From Porticoccaceae bacterium (GTDB taxonomy: Bacteria; Pseudomonadota; Gammaproteobacteria; Pseudomonadales; Porticoccaceae), in NCBI GenBank assembly GCA_030590275.1, contig JAUUYV010000075.1, positions 1 to 7,487 on the forward strand: a stretch of 7,487 nucleotides of DNA. Reading direction: 5' to 3'. The position numbers and the translations under genes are program-made. The notes under the pieces were generated by a model, which worked only from the letters and a program-made list of their open reading frames with translations, searched no databases and was not told where the DNA came from. Below, one piece after another: positions 5,714 through 7,487 of the stretch (positions are counted from its first letter, which is position 1; every line of letters starts with the position of its first letter).

Positions 5714-5744
5714 TTTAAAGCAATTAAGGGCTGGATTTAAAGCA
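5714..5744 (+). repeat. Direct repeat TTTAAAGCA, 22-bp spacing, upstream of mucD
   Basis: TTTAAAGCA occurs at 5714-5722 and again at 5736-5744, start to start 22 bp. That is about two helical turns, so both copies would face the same side of the DNA. The second copy ends nine bases before the mucD ribosome site (GAGG 5754-5757). This spacing is typical of tandem protein half-sites, but no known regulator is recognised, and the AT-rich context makes chance possible. Confidence 0.5.
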
Positions 5745-5763
5745 GTAATGACTGAGGTGATGA

Positions 5764-7197
5764 ATGGGTATTTATGAGTTGGCCTTGCCCGCTGGTATTG
5801 ATACTGGGTGTCAGCGAATTAAACGTGCGTTGCTTAAGTTAGTGCTTAGCGCAGGTGTGGGAATTATTGTGTGCCTGCCCTATGTTGTACAGGCCGAGCT
5901 GCCAGACTTTACTGTACTGATCGAACAAAACTCACCCGCTGTTGTAAAGATTAATACGGTCGACCGAGCTTCCAGTAATCGCCGTCGGCAGGAGAGTCCT
6001 CAGCAGATGCCGGATGTTTTCCGTGACTTTCTTGATCAAAGACGTTCACCGGAACGTAAAGTTCAGGCCATTGGCTCCGGGTTTATTATTTCTCAAGACG
6101 GCTATATTTTAACCAATAACCACGTGATTGATGGTGCTGATGAAATCCTGGTACGGCTAAATGATCGGCAAGAATTCGAGGCGAAAGTGGTTGGAACGGA
6201 CCCCCGGTCGGATCTGGCCTTATTGAAGGTTGATGCCGGGCATTTACCTATGGTGCAGTTTGCTAAAGCCGATGACATTCGGGTAGGAGAGTGGGTGGTG
6301 GCCATCGGTTCTCCCTTTGGTCTTGAATATTCGGCTAGCGCGGGCATCGTTAGCGCCGTTGGACGAAGTATCCCAACCGAGCAGGGTGAGGATTACGTGC
6401 CTTTTATTCAGACAGATGTGGCAATTAATCCAGGTAACTCTGGTGGACCATTATTTAATCTTAAGGGAGAAGTGGTCGGTATTAATTCGCAAATATATAC
6501 CCGTTCGGGTGGTTCGATTGGCCTGTCATTTGCGATTCCGGTTAGCGTGGCGCTCGAAGTGGTGCAGCAACTTAAGGAAAAAGGACATGTGCAGCGTGGC
6601 TGGTTAGGCGTTTATATACAGAATGTTAATAAAAGCCTGGCGGAATCGTTGGAGCTGGATAAACCCGTGGGTGCCCTGATTGCCCAGGTAGAAGTAGATA
6701 GTCCTGCTGCAGATGCAGGTATTAAACCTGGAGATGTTGTCATTACGATGAATAATCGTGACATTATCGAAGCGAGCGATTTACCTCATACTGTTGGCCT
6801 TCTTAAACCCGGACAAACCGTACCGCTTACCTTAATTAGCAAGGGGAAGAGGCGTGAGCTTATGGTGAAAGTGGGATCGCGTCCCGGTGACAGGCGGCGT
6901 CAGGCAGCAATTGAGGGGCGAGATCGCCTGGGACTCGAAATGATCGAGCTGGATGAGCGCCTGAAGCAGAATTCGCGCCTGTCAGGTGGGGCCCTGGTGC
7001 GGACAGTTTTGCCAGATAGCCCTGGGGCGGAAGCGGGGTTACAGGCTGGGGATATTATTGTTCAGCTTGGTTACCAGATGATTAGAGATCTAAGTGACTA
7101 TGATCAGATCCTGGCTGAATTACCAGGTGGTACCCCGATTGCACTTCGTTTTTTTCGACGAGGCCGTTCAGTTTTCCGGACGATAGAGCTAGAGTAA
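5764..7197 (+). CDS. mucD: Periplasmic Do-type serine protease/chaperone DegP/MucD
   Basis: This HtrA-family periplasmic endopeptidase and chaperone degrades misfolded envelope proteins; MucD in Pseudomonas acts as a negative regulator of the AlgU response. The product is 477 residues, normal for DegP/MucD. A signal peptide runs to about residue 44: basic QRIKRALLK at 17-25, a hydrophobic core to about 40, and likely cleavage after VVQA. The trypsin-like domain covers about 46-270 with the triad His120 (TNNHVIDGAD), Asp150 (DPRSDLALLKVD) and Ser226 (GNSGGPLFN), and an intact oxyanion loop. A basic LA-type loop lies at 70-99. PDZ1 spans about 277-372 (GWLGVYIQNV, AGIKPGDVVITMNN) and PDZ2 about 386-475 (SPGAEAGLQAGDIIVQLGYQ). 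The ATG at 5764 has GAGG six bases upstream. An out-of-frame ATG at 5760 opens only a five-codon frame. It is the last gene of the stress cluster. Confidence 0.96.
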   Translation: MGIYELALPAGIDTGCQRIKRALLKLVLSAGVGIIVCLPYVVQAELPDFTVLIEQNSPAVVKINTVDRASSNRRRQESPQQMPDVFRDFLDQRRSPERKVQAIGSGFIISQDGYILTNNHVIDGADEILVRLNDRQEFEAKVVGTDPRSDLALLKVDAGHLPMVQFAKADDIRVGEWVVAIGSPFGLEYSASAGIVSAVGRSIPTEQGEDYVPFIQTDVAINPGNSGGPLFNLKGEVVGINSQIYTRSGGSIGLSFAIPVSVALEVVQQLKEKGHVQRGWLGVYIQNVNKSLAESLELDKPVGALIAQVEVDSPAADAGIKPGDVVITMNNRDIIEASDLPHTVGLLKPGQTVPLTLISKGKRRELMVKVGSRPGDRRRQAAIEGRDRLGLEMIELDERLKQNSRLSGGALVRTVLPDSPGAEAGLQAGDIIVQLGYQMIRDLSDYDQILAELPGGTPIALRFFRRGRSVFRTIELE

Positions 7198-7225
7198 TTA
7201 AAGCTGGAGTGAGTGCTGGCCAGGA

Positions 7226-7250
7226 CTGGAGTTTCGTGGTGCCATTCCAG
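7226..7250 (+). other. Weak stem-loop after mucD
   Basis: CTGGAGT at 7226-7232 can pair with ATTCCAG at 7244-7250 (seven pairs, one G-T) around an 11-nt loop. No T-run follows, so termination after mucD here is doubtful. CTGGAGT also occurs at 7204-7210, and CTGGCCAG at 7216-7223 is a small palindrome, so several small alternative pairings are possible. Confidence 0.3.
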
Positions 7251-7259
7251 TAAATGCGG

Positions 7260-7265
7260 TAGAAT
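7260..7265 (+). promoter_or_regulatory. Possible -10 element of a lepA promoter
   Basis: TAGAAT at 7260-7265, in the context GCGGTAGAATAG, resembles vegetative -10 elements of Pseudomonas-like bacteria. It lies about 71 bases before the lepA start. The matching -35 position (7237-7242, TGGTGC) is poor. The 138-nt mucD-lepA gap makes a separate lepA promoter reasonable, but this assignment is weak. Confidence 0.35.
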
Positions 7266-7335
7266 AGCAGGCTTATTTCTTCAATCGCCACCTCTATATT
7301 TGCGAGTCGAATTGGAGGGTCACTGAGCCGTCGAC

Positions 7336-7487
7336 GTGTATAACCTCTCCCACATCCGAAAATTTTCAATCATTGCTCATATCGATCATGGAAAGTCGAC
7401 CTTAGACGATAGTTTTATACAAATCTGCGGTGGTCTTGCTGATCGGGAGATGGCGGATCAGGTCCTTGACTCTATGGATATAGAGCG
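7336..7487 (+). CDS. lepA: Elongation factor 4 (LepA) GTPase, 5' end only
   Basis: This translational GTPase back-translocates or remodels ribosomes, with a role in translation under stress and in ribosome assembly. Only about 50 codons are inside the window; the gene runs off the right edge. The protein begins [20 protein letters not shown]. The P-loop (G1) is AHIDHGKST at 14-22, followed by [20 protein letters not shown], characteristic of LepA rather than EF-G or TypA. The start is GTG at 7336: TGA at 7324-7326 blocks earlier starts, and Pseudomonas LepA begins in the same way (M-x-x-LSHIR). GGAGGG at 7314-7319 is rather far (16 bases) to be its ribosome site. Just after the P-loop the sequence reads TLDDSFIQ where family members have TL(A/S)DR(F/I)IQ. 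lepA behind the sigma-E cluster is a conserved arrangement. Confidence 0.95.
   Translation, partial: MYNLSHIRKFSIIAHIDHGKSTLDDSFIQICGGLADREMADQVLDSMDIE

Larger units (their letters stand above)
5552..5763 (+). promoter_or_regulatory. Upstream region of mucD
   Basis: This 212-nt AT-rich gap is the longest in the cluster, so a separate mucD promoter is plausible. TATAAT at 5662-5667 is a perfect -10 hexamer but has no recognisable -35 at 16-18 bases. TTGATT at 5672-5677 with TGTAAA at 5696-5701 (18-bp gap) is a weaker vegetative candidate. TCAAA at 5654-5658 resembles a sigma-E -10, but the best -35 partner (GAATTA at 5634-5639) is only 4/6 and too close. No assignment is firm. The gap also contains the GC palindrome and a paired TTTAAAGCA repeat listed separately. 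Confidence 0.35.

Noticed and set aside
1..7487. Mobile elements, CRISPR arrays, tRNA or rRNA genes, toxin-antitoxin or defence genes.
   Set aside because: No transposase-like frame, regular spaced repeats, tRNA-like fold or defence domain was seen; the window is almost filled by conserved core genes.

Overview
The window looks like ordinary core chromosome of a gammaproteobacterium. Its spine is nadB <- / -> rpoE(algU)-rseA(mucA)-rseB(mucB)-rseC(mucC)-mucD(degP) -> lepA. This is the order known from Pseudomonas and related marine orders. E. coli also has nadB divergent from rpoE-rseABC with lepA downstream, but its degP lies elsewhere. Having a DegP/MucD protease directly behind rseC, together with the protein sequences and roughly balanced base composition, suggests a Pseudomonas- or Cellvibrio-like lineage. 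That is an inference from gene order and remembered family sequences; the genus cannot be fixed.

Layout: 1-481 is the 3' end of a SpoVR/YcgB-family gene on the + strand. 482-570 is a short spacer between convergent genes with inverted and direct repeats. 571-2190 is nadB (L-aspartate oxidase, first step of NAD synthesis) on the minus strand. 2191-2313 is the divergent nadB/rpoE control region. 2314-7197 holds the envelope-stress cluster: sigma factor (rpoE), inner-membrane anti-sigma factor (rseA), periplasmic sensor that protects the anti-sigma factor (rseB), membrane regulator with a Cys cluster (rseC), and periplasmic Do-type protease/chaperone (mucD). 7336 to the window end is the 5' end of lepA (EF4 GTPase).

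How the genes work together, from knowledge of the families: RseA holds RpoE at the inner membrane, and RseB binds the periplasmic part of RseA. Misfolded outer-membrane proteins and displaced lipopolysaccharide trigger stepwise proteolysis of RseA and release RpoE. MucD/DegP removes misfolded periplasmic protein and so damps the signal. The cluster has sizeable spacers (140, 101, 54 and 212 nt), unlike a tightly packed operon. One spacer, upstream of rseA, carries a near-consensus sigma-E-type promoter (GAACGT-N16-TCTGA). This suggests that the regulators downstream of rpoE have their own feedback promoter. The rseA-rseB spacer and the rseC-mucD spacer contain further palindromes and repeats of unknown role.

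I saw no mobile element, CRISPR array, tRNA, rRNA or defence locus. I found no novel multi-gene system here; the interesting material is regulatory and in the spacers.
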